NCBI RefSeq assembly: GCF_900129325.1
Contig: NZ_FQUP01000008.1
Location: forward strand, 7,501-71,500
DNA length: 64,000 bases
Direction of reading: 5' to 3'
Source of the DNA: Kaistia soli DSM 19436
Lineage (GTDB): Bacteria > Pseudomonadota > Alphaproteobacteria > Rhizobiales > Kaistiaceae
Shown: positions 1 to 8,486 of the stretch, in pieces
Layout: each line of letters begins with the position of its first letter
Numbering within the stretch: position 1 is the first letter of the stretch
The notes under the pieces: model-generated
Seen by the model: the letters and a program-made list of their open reading frames with translations, nothing else
What the model was told of the DNA's origin: nothing
Databases searched by the model: none
Program-made: the position numbers and the translations under genes

Positions 1-1481
1 ATGCCGCGCCGCCGCCGGTCGCTGGCCAGGAGCAGATCTACGGCGCCGACGTCGAAGGCGAAGTCTCCGTGAAGGTCAGTCCGTTCCCGCTCGGAGAACC
101 GGCAGCCAAGGACGAAGCCGTCATAACGGTCGCCGAAGCTGAAGAAGCCGCGCGGGCCATCGCGCCGGCAGCCGGCCCTGGTGCCATCGCGGCCATGCCC
201 TATGTCGATCCGGAGCGCTTCAGCTTCGGCGACACCAGCGCCGATCCCTTCGCGGCGCTCGGCGTCAAGATCGTGCCGGAGAATGTCTCCTTCGTGGCGA
301 AATCAGCCCCGGCCAGCGAGACCGAAGAGCAGATTGCCTCGGTCGATAAGAAGGAGCCGCTGCAGGCCGTGCTGGGCGAAAACGGCATCAACGACAGCGA
401 CGCGACCGCGATCGTCTCGGCCATGTCGGGCCTTGTCGATCTCAGCGATCTGAAGATCGGCCAGAAACTGCGCCTTCTCGTTGCGCGGGAAGGCGACGCG
501 GTGCGCGCGCTGCGCGTCTCGCTCTATGATCAGGGTGTGCATCAGGCGACCGTCGCCCGCCGCGACGACGACAGCTTCGTACGTGCCGACGAGCCGGAAA
601 GCTCCACCGATGCCGAATTCGATACGGCCGACGCGCCCTCGCCCGACGATGCCGGCCCGATGCCCAATCTCTACGATTCGCTGTATGAGACGGCGCGCGA
701 GCAGCAGATCCCCGAGCCCTTGATCACGGAGCTGGTGCGGATCCTCTCCTATGACGTCGATTTTCAGTCGCGTGTTTCCCCCGGCGACAGCATCGAGGTG
801 TTCCACTCGCTGCCCGAGGATGGCGCGAGCGATGCCGACGACGAAATCCTCTATGTTTCAATCACGCTCGACGGCGTGACCAAGCGCTATTACCGCTACC
901 GCTCGCCCGATGACGGCGTCGTCGACTATTTCGACGAGGACGGACGCAGCGCCAAGAAGTTCCTCGTCCGCAAGCCGATGAATGTCGGCATCGTTCGCTC
1001 GCCCTTTGGCTATCGCCGCCATCCGATTCTCGGCTATGTGCGGCTGCATCCAGGCGTCGACTGGGCGGCGCCGCGCGGAACGCCGATCATGGCGGCGGGC
1101 AATGGCGTCGTGGAAAAGGCCGGCTGGTCGTCCGGCTATGGCAATTTCACGCTGATCCGGCATACCAACGGCTATGAGACGGCTTACGGCCACCAGTCGT
1201 CCATCGCGCGCAACATCCGCCCCGGCGTGAAGGTGCGTCAAGGCCAGATCATCGGCTATGTCGGTTCGACCGGCCTCTCGACCGGACCGCATCTCCACTA
1301 CGAAGTCCGTATCAACGACAAGCCGGTCGATCCGCTGCGGGTGCGCCTGCCGCGCGGCCGCGTGCTGCAGGGTGAGATGCTGGCCGATTTCAAATCCGAG
1401 AAGACGCGTATCGATGCGCTGCTCGGCGCGCCAGCCGGCTCGAAACTCGCCGCCGCCAGTAGCGACGAAACCACCAACTAA
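1..1481 (+). CDS. M23-family metallopeptidase (murein endopeptidase), 5'-truncated
   Basis: The reading frame is open from nt 3 with no stop, so the gene begins upstream of the window; a GTG at 69 is an internal codon rather than a convincing start. The C-terminal third is a LytM/M23 zinc peptidase domain. It has the HxxxD metal motif (HPGVD, nt 1047-1061) and the HxH motif (HLHYEV, from nt 1290), within the usual RSPFGYRRHPILG / GTPI / GYVGSTGLSTGPHLH framework. The N-terminal part is acidic and likely holds a LysM/OapA-like substrate-positioning domain ('LKIGQKLRLL'). Family members such as MepM cleave D,D-crosslinks in periplasmic peptidoglycan. All zinc ligands are present, so it should be active. 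The signal peptide or membrane anchor lies outside the window. Confidence 0.9.
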   Translation, partial: AAPPPVAGQEQIYGADVEGEVSVKVSPFPLGEPAAKDEAVITVAEAEEAARAIAPAAGPGAIAAMPYVDPERFSFGDTSADPFAALGVKIVPENVSFVAKSAPASETEEQIASVDKKEPLQAVLGENGINDSDATAIVSAMSGLVDLSDLKIGQKLRLLVAREGDAVRALRVSLYDQGVHQATVARRDDDSFVRADEPESSTDAEFDTADAPSPDDAGPMPNLYDSLYETAREQQIPEPLITELVRILSYDVDFQSRVSPGDSIEVFHSLPEDGASDADDEILYVSITLDGVTKRYYRYRSPDDGVVDYFDEDGRSAKKFLVRKPMNVGIVRSPFGYRRHPILGYVRLHPGVDWAAPRGTPIMAAGNGVVEKAGWSSGYGNFTLIRHTNGYETAYGHQSSIARNIRPGVKVRQGQIIGYVGSTGLSTGPHLHYEVRINDKPVDPLRVRLPRGRVLQGEMLADFKSEKTRIDALLGAPAGSKLAAASSDETTN

Positions 1482-1494
1482 GGCGACCGATGGC

Positions 1495-1944
1495 TCAGGG
1501 TGCCGCCGCGCCTTCGCGGATGAAAGCGAAGGCAAGGCGCTGCTTGCCATTGGCACAGCTGCCTTCGTAGCGGCCCGGACCGGCCGGCACGCCGGTACAG
1601 ATCGTGGCTGGTCCGGGCACGAAGTTCGGCAGCGAGAACTGGTCGGCCTTGATCGACAGCGCGACGTGGTCGTGGCTGATCGTGCCGGAGAGGGTGGAGA
1701 CGTAGCTCGCCTTTTCACCGCCGATCGTGACGCTCCGCGGTCCTTCTGCATGAAACCGGCCGTCTTCGTCGACCGCGACGCTCCATTGCGCGATGGCAGA
1801 CTGGAAGCGCCAGTTTCCGGCCAGCGACAACCATGGCCCGCCCGCGCAAGGCTCGCTGCCGCAATCATTCTCCGCCGCGACAGCCGCGCTGCAGCTGGCC
1901 GCGAGGAAGACGCCGAAACAAATCGCCGCCGCTCTGCCGATCAT
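1495..1944 (-). CDS. Small secreted protein of unknown function, four cysteines
   Basis: 149 residues from the ATG at 1944, preceded by a purine-rich GGAAGGCGAGAGG stretch. The frame stays open upstream, but the clpB terminator lies there, so the internal ATG is the real start. Residues 1-23 form a signal peptide (MIGRAAAICFGVFLAAS ending in AVAAE). The mature chain has exactly four cysteines, in DCGSEPC, ATICTG and EGSCANG, enough for two disulfides. It looks beta-rich ('WSVAVDEDGRFHAEG', 'GGEKASYVSTLSGTI'). I do not recognise the family. It is convergent with the M23 peptidase, 13 bp away, and downstream of clpB on the same strand but behind a strong terminator, so it is probably transcribed separately. 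Confidence 0.7.
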   Translation of the reverse strand: MIGRAAAICFGVFLAASCSAAVAAENDCGSEPCAGGPWLSLAGNWRFQSAIAQWSVAVDEDGRFHAEGPRSVTIGGEKASYVSTLSGTISHDHVALSIKADQFSLPNFVPGPATICTGVPAGPGRYEGSCANGKQRLAFAFIREGAAAP

Positions 1945-2011
1945 CGCCTCTCGCCTTCCGCATTCCCGGAGCGACGATAGCAATCGCGTCGACAGACGGA
2001 AATCCCAACCA

Positions 2012-2053
2012 AAAAGAACTGCGCCGGCGCCCGGATTGTCCGGACGCCGGCGC
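2012..2053 (-). terminator. Rho-independent terminator of clpB
   Basis: A 9 bp arm (2021-2029) pairs with 2045-2053. After one mismatch (C2030/A2044), an inner 5 bp stem CCGGA-TTG-TCCGG follows. On the minus strand the stem is followed by AGTTCTTTTTGG, a U-rich tail. A second weaker hairpin (2086-2092 with 2104-2110) overlaps the clpB stop codon. Confidence 0.8.
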
Positions 2054-2108
2054 GGCTTTGAACATACCGGCACGAGGACATGACAAGGCCTCGTCTCGCG
2101 GCGGAGGC

Positions 2109-4709
2109 CTATGCGGCGCGCGCCGTTTCCGCTGTGCGCGGCAGGAACAGCAGCTTGTCGGTCCCGGCGGTGATCTTCACCGTCGAGCTGTCCGGGATTT
2201 CGCCGGCCAATATCTTGTCGGCCAGTGGATCCTGGACATAGCGCTGGATGACGCGCTTCAGCGGGCGCGCGCCATAAGCCGGGTCGTAGCCCTTCTCGGC
2301 CAGCCAGGCCCGTGCCGTCTCGTCGAGATCGAGCGTCACCTTGCGGTCGGCGAGCAGAGCCTGAAGCCGCTTCAGCTGGATTTCGACGATCCGCCCCATC
2401 TCCGACCGCTTCAAGCGGTGGAAGAGGATGATGTCGTCGAGCCGGTTCAGGAATTCCGGCCGGAAGTGGCCACGCACCACCGCCATGACCTGCTCGCGCA
2501 CCGCATCGACATCCTCGTCATCCCTGAGATTGGCGAGGTATTCGGCGCCGAGATTGGATGTCATGACGATCAGCGTGTTCTTGAAGTCGACCGTCCGCCC
2601 CTGCCCGTCCGTCAGCCGCCCGTCGTCGAGCACCTGCAGGAGGACGTTGAACACGTCCGGATGCGCCTTCTCGATCTCGTCGAACAGGACGATCTGATAG
2701 GGCCGCCGCCGCACCGCCTCGGTCAGAGCGCCGCCTTCCTCATAGCCGACATAGCCGGGCGGTGCGCCGATCAGCCGGGACACGGAGTGCTTCTCCATGA
2801 ATTCCGACATGTCGATGCGCACCATCGCGCTCTCGTCGTCGAACAGGAACGAGGCGAGCGCCTTGGTCAGCTCTGTCTTGCCGACGCCGGTCGGTCCGAG
2901 GAACATGAACGAGCCGATCGGCCGGTTCGGATCCTGCAGCCCGGCGCGCGCACGGCGGACGGCGGTCGATACGGCATGAACAGCCTCGGCCTGGCCGACG
3001 ACGCGCTTGGCGAGATCGTCCTCCATGCGGAGCAGCTTGTCGCGCTCACCCTCCAACATCTTGTCGACCGGAACACCGGTCCAGCGGGCGACGATCTGTG
3101 CGACATGCTCGGGCGTCACCGCCTCTTCCATCATCGCGCCGGTCTGGGCGTTCTCGGCCGTGACGAGCTGGCGCTCAAGGGCCGGGATGGTGCCATAGGC
3201 CAGCTCACCGGCTTTCGCGAGGTCGCCGGTCCGCTGCGCCTTTTCGAGGTCGCTGCGCGCTTGGTCGAGTTGCTCCTTCAGCTTCTGGGCCGAGTTGAGC
3301 TTGTCCTTCTCGGTCTGCCAGCGCTGCGTAAAGGCGGCCGATTCCTCTTCAAGGTCGGTAAGCTCCTTCTCGAGCCGCTCAAGCCGATCCTTGGATGCCT
3401 GGTCCGTCTCCTTCTTCAGCGCCTCGCGCTCGATCTTCAGCTGGATGATGCGGCGATCGAGCTCGTCAAGCGCCTCCGGCTTCGAATCGACCTGCATACG
3501 CAGCCGCGCCGAGGCCTCGTCGACAAGGTCGATCGCCTTATCCGGCAAGAAACGGTCGGTGATGTAGCGATTGGAGAGCGTCGCGGCCGCAACCAGCGCC
3601 GAATCGGTGATCCGAACGCCGTGATGCAGCTCATATTTCTCCTTGATGCCGCGCAGGATCGAGATCGTATCCTCGACCGTGGGCTCGCCGACGAAGATCG
3701 GCTGGAAGCGCCGGGCGAGCGCCGCATCCTTCTCGACATGCTTGCGATACTCGTCGAGCGTAGTGGCTCCGACGCAGTGCAGCTCGCCGCGGGCCAGCGC
3801 CGGCTTCAGGAGGTTCGAGGCGTCCATCGCCCCGTCCGCTTTGCCTGCTCCGACCAGCGTGTGCATCTCGTCGATGAACAGGATGATGCCGCCATTGGCC
3901 GCGGTCACCTCCGAAAGCACGGCCTTAAGGCGCTCTTCGAACTCACCCCGATATTTGGCGCCGGCGATCAACGAACCCATGTCGAGCGCCAGAAGGCGCT
4001 TGTCACGCAGGCTTTCCGGCACGTCGCCATTGACGATGCGCAGCGCGAGACCCTCTGCGATGGCCGTCTTTCCGACGCCCGGCTCACCGATCAGCACCGG
4101 ATTGTTCTTCGTGCGGCGCGACAGGACCTGAATGGTGCGGCGAATCTCGTCGTCGCGTCCGATGACCGGGTCAAGCTTGCCGTCGCGCGCCACCTGCGTC
4201 AGGTCGCGGGCATATTTCTTCAGCGCGTCATACTGGCCTTCGGCACCCGCCGAATCGGCCGTGCGGCCCTGGCGCAACGCCTCGATCGCGCGATTGAGGC
4301 CAACGGGCGTAACGCCGGCATCCTTTAGCACCTGCGCGGTCTTGGCGTCCTTTTCGAGCGCGAGCGCCAGCAACAGCCGCTCAACCGTGACGAAGCTGTC
4401 GCCGGCCTTCTTGGCAAGCTGTTCCGCCTGCTCGAACACCTTGGCGAGCGGCGCGGCAAGATAAAGCTGGCCGGCGCCACCGCCGGAAACGCTCGGTATG
4501 GCGGCAAGCAGGCGTTCGGTGGCGGCAAGCGCATCGCGCGAGCGTCCACCGGCGCTGTCGATGAGACCGCCGGCAAGGCCCTCCTCGTCGTCGAGCAGAA
4601 CCTTCAAAAGATGCTCGGGCGCAAACTGCTGGTGTCCACGCGTCAGCGCCAGCGTCTGGGCCGACTGGATGAAGCCTTTGGCGCGCTCGGAATAATTCTC
4701 AAAATTCAA
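2109..4709 (-). CDS. clpB: ATP-dependent disaggregase ClpB
   Basis: 866 residues, the normal ClpB length. Hsp100 chaperone that works with DnaK to extract polypeptides from aggregates in the cytoplasm. Order: Clp N-domain (1-145, with '[18 protein letters not shown]'), NBD1 with Walker A GEPGVGKT and Walker B FIDEMHTL, the ClpB-specific coiled-coil middle domain (about 400-525, rich in E/K/L), and NBD2 with Walker A GPTGVGKT and DEIEKAH. The start is a TTG at 4709: an AGGAGGG Shine-Dalgarno sits six bases upstream, the N-terminus [12 protein letters not shown] matches the family, and no ATG is nearby. Likely heat-induced, but I see no convincing RpoH promoter. It is monocistronic, bounded by terminators on both sides. 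Confidence 0.97.
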   Translation of the reverse strand: MNFENYSERAKGFIQSAQTLALTRGHQQFAPEHLLKVLLDDEEGLAGGLIDSAGGRSRDALAATERLLAAIPSVSGGGAGQLYLAAPLAKVFEQAEQLAKKAGDSFVTVERLLLALALEKDAKTAQVLKDAGVTPVGLNRAIEALRQGRTADSAGAEGQYDALKKYARDLTQVARDGKLDPVIGRDDEIRRTIQVLSRRTKNNPVLIGEPGVGKTAIAEGLALRIVNGDVPESLRDKRLLALDMGSLIAGAKYRGEFEERLKAVLSEVTAANGGIILFIDEMHTLVGAGKADGAMDASNLLKPALARGELHCVGATTLDEYRKHVEKDAALARRFQPIFVGEPTVEDTISILRGIKEKYELHHGVRITDSALVAAATLSNRYITDRFLPDKAIDLVDEASARLRMQVDSKPEALDELDRRIIQLKIEREALKKETDQASKDRLERLEKELTDLEEESAAFTQRWQTEKDKLNSAQKLKEQLDQARSDLEKAQRTGDLAKAGELAYGTIPALERQLVTAENAQTGAMMEEAVTPEHVAQIVARWTGVPVDKMLEGERDKLLRMEDDLAKRVVGQAEAVHAVSTAVRRARAGLQDPNRPIGSFMFLGPTGVGKTELTKALASFLFDDESAMVRIDMSEFMEKHSVSRLIGAPPGYVGYEEGGALTEAVRRRPYQIVLFDEIEKAHPDVFNVLLQVLDDGRLTDGQGRTVDFKNTLIVMTSNLGAEYLANLRDDEDVDAVREQVMAVVRGHFRPEFLNRLDDIILFHRLKRSEMGRIVEIQLKRLQALLADRKVTLDLDETARAWLAEKGYDPAYGARPLKRVIQRYVQDPLADKILAGEIPDSSTVKITAGTDKLLFLPRTAETARAA

Positions 4710-4844
4710 AATCGTCCCTCCTGGCCCGTATCGACGCCTTCAAACACGAAGCGCAGCCGATCGTTCTGGAATGAGCCGGCCGATCATGTCGGCCCGGCCC
4801 ACCGGCGATCATCTGACCCGCCGGCATCACGAATATGGTGTGAC

Positions 4845-4853
4845 ACTATAGCA
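4845..4853 (-). promoter_or_regulatory. Possible extended -10 promoter of clpB
   Basis: On the minus strand TGC-TATAGT forms an extended -10 element (TGnTATAAT type) about 130 nt upstream of the clpB TTG start. No good -35 hexamer lies 17 bp further up. Only a rough CTTCACA ... CCCCTCTT pair, reminiscent of RpoH sites with short spacing, is seen there. Confidence 0.35.
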
Positions 4854-4916
4854 ACAGGAAGAGGGGGCCCAGGCTTTTTGTGAAGAGCCGGCGCGGCCAT
4901 GGCTCGGCGGAGGTCG

Positions 4917-4946
4917 AAACGAAAATGGCCGGGAAATCCCGGCCAT
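4917..4946 (-). terminator. Rho-independent terminator of the DUF4167 gene
   Basis: Perfect 10 bp stem (4925-4934 with 4937-4946, ATGGCCGGGA / TCCCGGCCAT) with a two-base centre. On the minus strand it is followed by TTTCGTTT. It lies 38 bp after the stop codon of the DUF4167 gene. Confidence 0.8.
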
Positions 4947-4984
4947 CACCTTCTCATAAAGACCAACCCAGGCCGCGTCTCCGA

Positions 4985-6088
4985 TCAGTCCTCGGCGACG
5001 GGCGCGATGTCCAGCGTCGGTTCGGCGTCGTCGGCGCGGCGTGTCCGTGCGCGCGTTGTGCGGCGGCGGCGCGGGCGGAAGCCCTCTTCGTCGGCAGCAG
5101 GCGCGGACTCTTCGGCCGGCGTCGCGGCAATCTCAGCGGGCTCGGACGGAGCCGCAGCCGGAGCCGGAACTGGCGTCGGCGCTGGCGGCGCTGAGACAAC
5201 CGGCTCGGCCGCGACATATTCGGCGACGGGCTGCGGCGCCGATGCCAGGTCGACAGGGCGCGGTGCCTCAGCAGCGACCGGGGCCGGAGCCGGAGCCGGT
5301 GCCGGCTGCGCTTCGACAGGCTCGCCCGTCACGAAGCGCGGCAGCATCGAACGGTCCTGCCGATCGCCCCGCTCGCGGCGCTCGCCGCGGCCTTCGCGAT
5401 TCTGGCGGAACGGACGTTCGCCGCGATTGTCCTGGCGCTCGCCACCGCGATTGTCGGTGCGCTCGCCTTCGGGACGAGCATCCTGGCGCGGCTCCTGACG
5501 GTCGCGATTGTCTCCACGGTCGCGGTTGTTGTCACGATCGCGGTTGTCGGAGCGGAAATCCTGCCGCTCGCCACGCTCGCGCTGACCACCACCCTGATTG
5601 CCGCTCTGGTTATTCTGGCCGTTCTGGTAATGGCCGCTGCCATTTCCATTGCCATTTCCGTTGACGAAGGGCTGCGGATCATTCTGGCCGAAGGCCTGCT
5701 GGCCTTCACCCTCCTGTCCTCGATCATGTTGGCCGAAGCGGTCGCTGAAGCGATCATCCTCTTCGTCCAGACCATCATCGTCCTGGTCGGTCCGGAAGAA
5801 GGGCGCATTCTGGCCCGGGGTCTGCGTCTGCGCCTGCGCAGCGGCGATCAGGCGGAAATAGTGCTCGGCGTGCTGCAGATAGCTTTCGGCCATCACGCGG
5901 TCGCCCGACGACTGCGCATCACGCGCCAGCGTCACGTATTTTTCGGCAATATGGAGCGCAGTGCCGCGGATCTTTACATCCGGGCCGTTGCTCTCATAGG
6001 AACGGGTGAGCGGATTGGGTCCCTTGCGGTTCCTCCCGCGCATCCGTTTGTTATTGTTATTATTATTGTTCTGCTGTCCTGGTCGCAT
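4985..6088 (-). CDS. DUF4167 domain protein with long disordered R/D/N-rich and A/P-rich tail
   Basis: 367 residues from the ATG at 6088, chosen because a GGAAGAG Shine-Dalgarno lies seven bases upstream and the family begins MRPGQ. Residues 1-85 carry the DUF4167 core: a basic KRMRGRNRKGPNPLTRSYES patch followed by 'GPDVKIRGTALHIAEKYVTL' and a helical 'YLQHAEHYFRLIAAAQ'. Residues 7-13 are seven asparagines encoded by an AAC/AAT run in otherwise GC-rich DNA. The rest is low complexity: a block of NRDRDNN / GERRERGDRQDR repeats, then an Ala/Pro/Glu-rich stretch, and a basic RPRRRRTTRARTRR patch near the C-terminus. This resembles the disordered arms of RNA-binding proteins such as RNase E, so an RNA or ribosome-associated role is plausible, but the function is not established. 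Lies next to prmC-prfA. Confidence 0.88.
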   Translation of the reverse strand: MRPGQQNNNNNNNKRMRGRNRKGPNPLTRSYESNGPDVKIRGTALHIAEKYVTLARDAQSSGDRVMAESYLQHAEHYFRLIAAAQAQTQTPGQNAPFFRTDQDDDGLDEEDDRFSDRFGQHDRGQEGEGQQAFGQNDPQPFVNGNGNGNGSGHYQNGQNNQSGNQGGGQRERGERQDFRSDNRDRDNNRDRGDNRDRQEPRQDARPEGERTDNRGGERQDNRGERPFRQNREGRGERRERGDRQDRSMLPRFVTGEPVEAQPAPAPAPAPVAAEAPRPVDLASAPQPVAEYVAAEPVVSAPPAPTPVPAPAAAPSEPAEIAATPAEESAPAADEEGFRPRRRRTTRARTRRADDAEPTLDIAPVAED

Positions 6089-6520
6089 GAGTTTTCTCTT
6101 CCGTGACCCTCGAAGGTCAAATCGCGTCAACGAACGGCATCAAAGCCGGTCGGCAAACCCGTCGACTGGGCCGTCACGGTCTAAAGCCGCGACGCCGGAA
6201 TCGGCGATAGGTGCATCGGCATCCTTCGATCGAGCCTCACAGAAGAACGCCTCGCCCGCATGGCTCGCGAAAAGCTGATGCGGGTGAACGTTCATGAGGC
6301 AGGATCAGTGCATCGTGCCGCGCCGAGCAGAGATGACATCCGTGACAACCAGATCTGGGTCGGACCCCGTTCAGACCCGCAGGCCATCTGGCGGCCTCCG
6401 CCGCGCAGCTCCCGTATATGGCTGACGCCATTTCGTCGGGAAGCGCATCAAATCCATCTGCGGCGGCTCGGAAGCTAGCTGTTTCGCTCCGGTTTTCCAA
6501 GCGGAGATTTCATCGCAGCC
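6089..6520. other. 432 bp intergenic region, no gene seen
   Basis: Between the DUF4167 start and the prmC stop. It holds the DUF4167 leader, with a small hairpin TGACC-N6-GGTCA at 6104-6119 just upstream of the Shine-Dalgarno. Close to prmC there is a weak inverted repeat CTCCG / CGGAG around 6486-6506. An 87-codon minus-strand open frame (6237-6500) lacks a ribosome binding site and any recognisable motif. I see no tRNA, riboswitch or convincing promoter here. Confidence 0.5.
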
Positions 6521-7414
6521 CTAGAGCGCCACTGTGCCGCCCTCCAGTAGACCCCGCGAGACTTCGACGACGCGATCATGCCCGGAGAGATCGCGATGCA
6601 TGGCCGCGTCGAATCCGGCGTCTTCAGCGAGGCGTCGGACAACATCGCCCTGGTCGAAACCGATCTCCAGGAAAGCGGCCCCGCCTGGATCGAGAAGTCG
6701 CGTCAGGGTCGGGATGATCGCGCGATAGGCGTCGAGGCCGTCAACACCGCCGTCGAGGGCAAGGCGAGGGTCAAAATCCCGCACCTCGGCTGGCAGCGTC
6801 GCGATCACTGCACTCTCTATATAGGGAGGATTGCTCACGACAACATCAGCCTGTCGCGCCGATTCGGCGAAATAACCGCTGACGAAGAGGCTGCGCCGGC
6901 CAACCCCGAGCCGGGCGGCATTGGCCCGTGCCGCCCGGGCGGCCCCTACCGACAGATCGATGCCGAGACCGATCGCATTCGGCAATTCGGAAAGAAGCGC
7001 GATCAGCAGCGCGCCGCTGCCTGTGCCGATATCGATGAGCCGCAAGGGGCGGTCCCGCCCTCCGGTTCGGTCGACAAAGCCAAGCGCTGCCTCGATCACC
7101 GTCTCCGAATCGGGTCGCGGCACCAGCGTCTCGGCTTCAAGGCGGAACGAGAGACCCCAGAACTCGCGCGCACCGATGATCCGCGCAACGGGCTCGCCCG
7201 CCGCGCGGCGTTCCAGCAGCGCGTCGATCCGCGTGATCTCCTCCATCGAGACGGCACGGTAGTCGGCAAGCACCAGTTCGTTCGGCGCCATCCCGACGAC
7301 GGATGCAATCAGGATGCGGGCATCGAGAGCGGGCGTATCGACCGTCTCCGCTTCGGCGAGGCGCTTGGCGGCCAGGCGTCGGAGGGCTCCGAGCGTGACC
7401 GCGTCGCCGCTCAT
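6521..7414 (-). CDS. prmC: Peptide chain release factor N5-glutamine methyltransferase PrmC
   Basis: 297 residues. Methylates the glutamine of the GGQ motif in release factors, using SAM. Shows the PrmC/HemK helical N-domain (1-80), SAM motif I '[16 protein letters not shown]', an acidic post-I segment 'GLGIDLS', and the catalytic NPPY signature (SNPPYIES, about residue 195). Its ATG overlaps the prfA stop in an ATGA, so the enzyme is translationally coupled to its own substrate RF1. Last gene of the ptsP-prfA-prmC run. Confidence 0.96.
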   Translation of the reverse strand: MSGDAVTLGALRRLAAKRLAEAETVDTPALDARILIASVVGMAPNELVLADYRAVSMEEITRIDALLERRAAGEPVARIIGAREFWGLSFRLEAETLVPRPDSETVIEAALGFVDRTGGRDRPLRLIDIGTGSGALLIALLSELPNAIGLGIDLSVGAARAARANAARLGVGRRSLFVSGYFAESARQADVVVSNPPYIESAVIATLPAEVRDFDPRLALDGGVDGLDAYRAIIPTLTRLLDPGGAAFLEIGFDQGDVVRRLAEDAGFDAAMHRDLSGHDRVVEVSRGLLEGGTVAL

Positions 7415-8481
7415 CGATCGAGCGCCGCGAGCAGGCTCGCCTGGTGCTCGGTGATCAACGGTCCGATGACCTCGTCGAGCGCTTCGCCGGAGACCACCTG
7501 CTCGAGCTTGTAGAGCGTCAGGTTGATGCGATGGTCCGTGACGCGGCCTTGCGGAAAATTATACGTCCGGATGCGCTCGGAGCGATCGCCGGACCCGACC
7601 TGGCCGCGACGGTCGGCCGCACGTTCGCTGTCGAGTCGGGCACGCTCGTCCTCGAAAAGGCGGGCACGCAGGATCTGCATCGCCTGCGCCCGATTCTGAT
7701 GCTGCGAACGGCCGGCGACGACGATCACCGTTCCGGTCGGCACATGGGTGATACGAACGGCGGTGTCGGTCGTGTTGGCGTGCTGGCCGCCAGCCGAGGA
7801 GGCGCGCGTCGTGTCGATCCGGATGTCCTCGGCCTTCAGCGCGATATCGACATCCTCCGCTTCCGGCAGAACGGCCACCGTCGCGGCGGAGGTATGGATG
7901 CGGCCGCTCGCCTCGGTCGCCGGCACGCGCTGGACGCGATGCACGCCCGACTCGTATTTCAGCCGCGCGAACACCCCGCGGCCGCTGACATTCGCGATGA
8001 TTTCCTTGAAGCCACCGGCCTCGCCCTCACTCTCCGAGAGCACTTCGACCTTCCAGCCATGCAGCGCCGCATAGCGCTGATACATGCGGAAGAGATCGCC
8101 CGCGAACAGGGCGGCCTCGTCGCCGCCGGTGCCGGCGCGGATTTCGAGAATCGCACTCTTCTCGTCGGCCGCATCCTTCGGCAGCAGCAGCAGCCTTACA
8201 GTCTGGACCAGCCGCTCGATCTCGGCGTCGAGCTGCGGCCGCTCCTCGTCGGCAAGCGCCGCCATCTCCGGATCGCTGGCCAGTTCGTCGAGCGCCGCGC
8301 GCTCCGCGGCCACCGCCTTGAGGCGGCCGACGGTATCGACGATCTCGGAAAGCTCGGCACGCTCCTTCGAGAGGCGCACCAGCTCCTCCCCGTCACTGGT
8401 CGAGGCGAGTTTCTGATCGATGATCTCAGCGCGCGTGACGAGCTGGTCGATCTTGTCCCAAGGGAGACCGGTCGGAAGCAT
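7411..8481 (-). CDS. prfA: Peptide chain release factor 1 (RF1)
   Basis: 356 residues, standard RF1 length. Recognises UAA/UAG and triggers peptidyl-tRNA hydrolysis. Contains the PCRF domain and the class-I RF signature with the GGQ motif ([19 protein letters not shown]), the substrate of PrmC encoded next. It follows ptsP by five bases and has a poor Shine-Dalgarno, so translation probably depends on coupling to ptsP. Confidence 0.97.
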   Translation of the reverse strand: MLPTGLPWDKIDQLVTRAEIIDQKLASTSDGEELVRLSKERAELSEIVDTVGRLKAVAAERAALDELASDPEMAALADEERPQLDAEIERLVQTVRLLLLPKDAADEKSAILEIRAGTGGDEAALFAGDLFRMYQRYAALHGWKVEVLSESEGEAGGFKEIIANVSGRGVFARLKYESGVHRVQRVPATEASGRIHTSAATVAVLPEAEDVDIALKAEDIRIDTTRASSAGGQHANTTDTAVRITHVPTGTVIVVAGRSQHQNRAQAMQILRARLFEDERARLDSERAADRRGQVGSGDRSERIRTYNFPQGRVTDHRINLTLYKLEQVVSGEALDEVIGPLITEHQASLLAALDR

Positions 8482-8486
8482 TTCGG

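Noticed and set aside
1833-4328. Very long plus-strand open frame opposite clpB
   Set aside because: It is the shadow of clpB in GC-rich DNA: composition is Arg/His/Leu-rich without domains, there is no ribosome binding site, and clpB on the other strand is unambiguous.
6237-6500. 87-codon minus-strand open frame between prmC and the DUF4167 gene
   Set aside because: No Shine-Dalgarno, no recognisable motif, and composition like other chance frames in this window.
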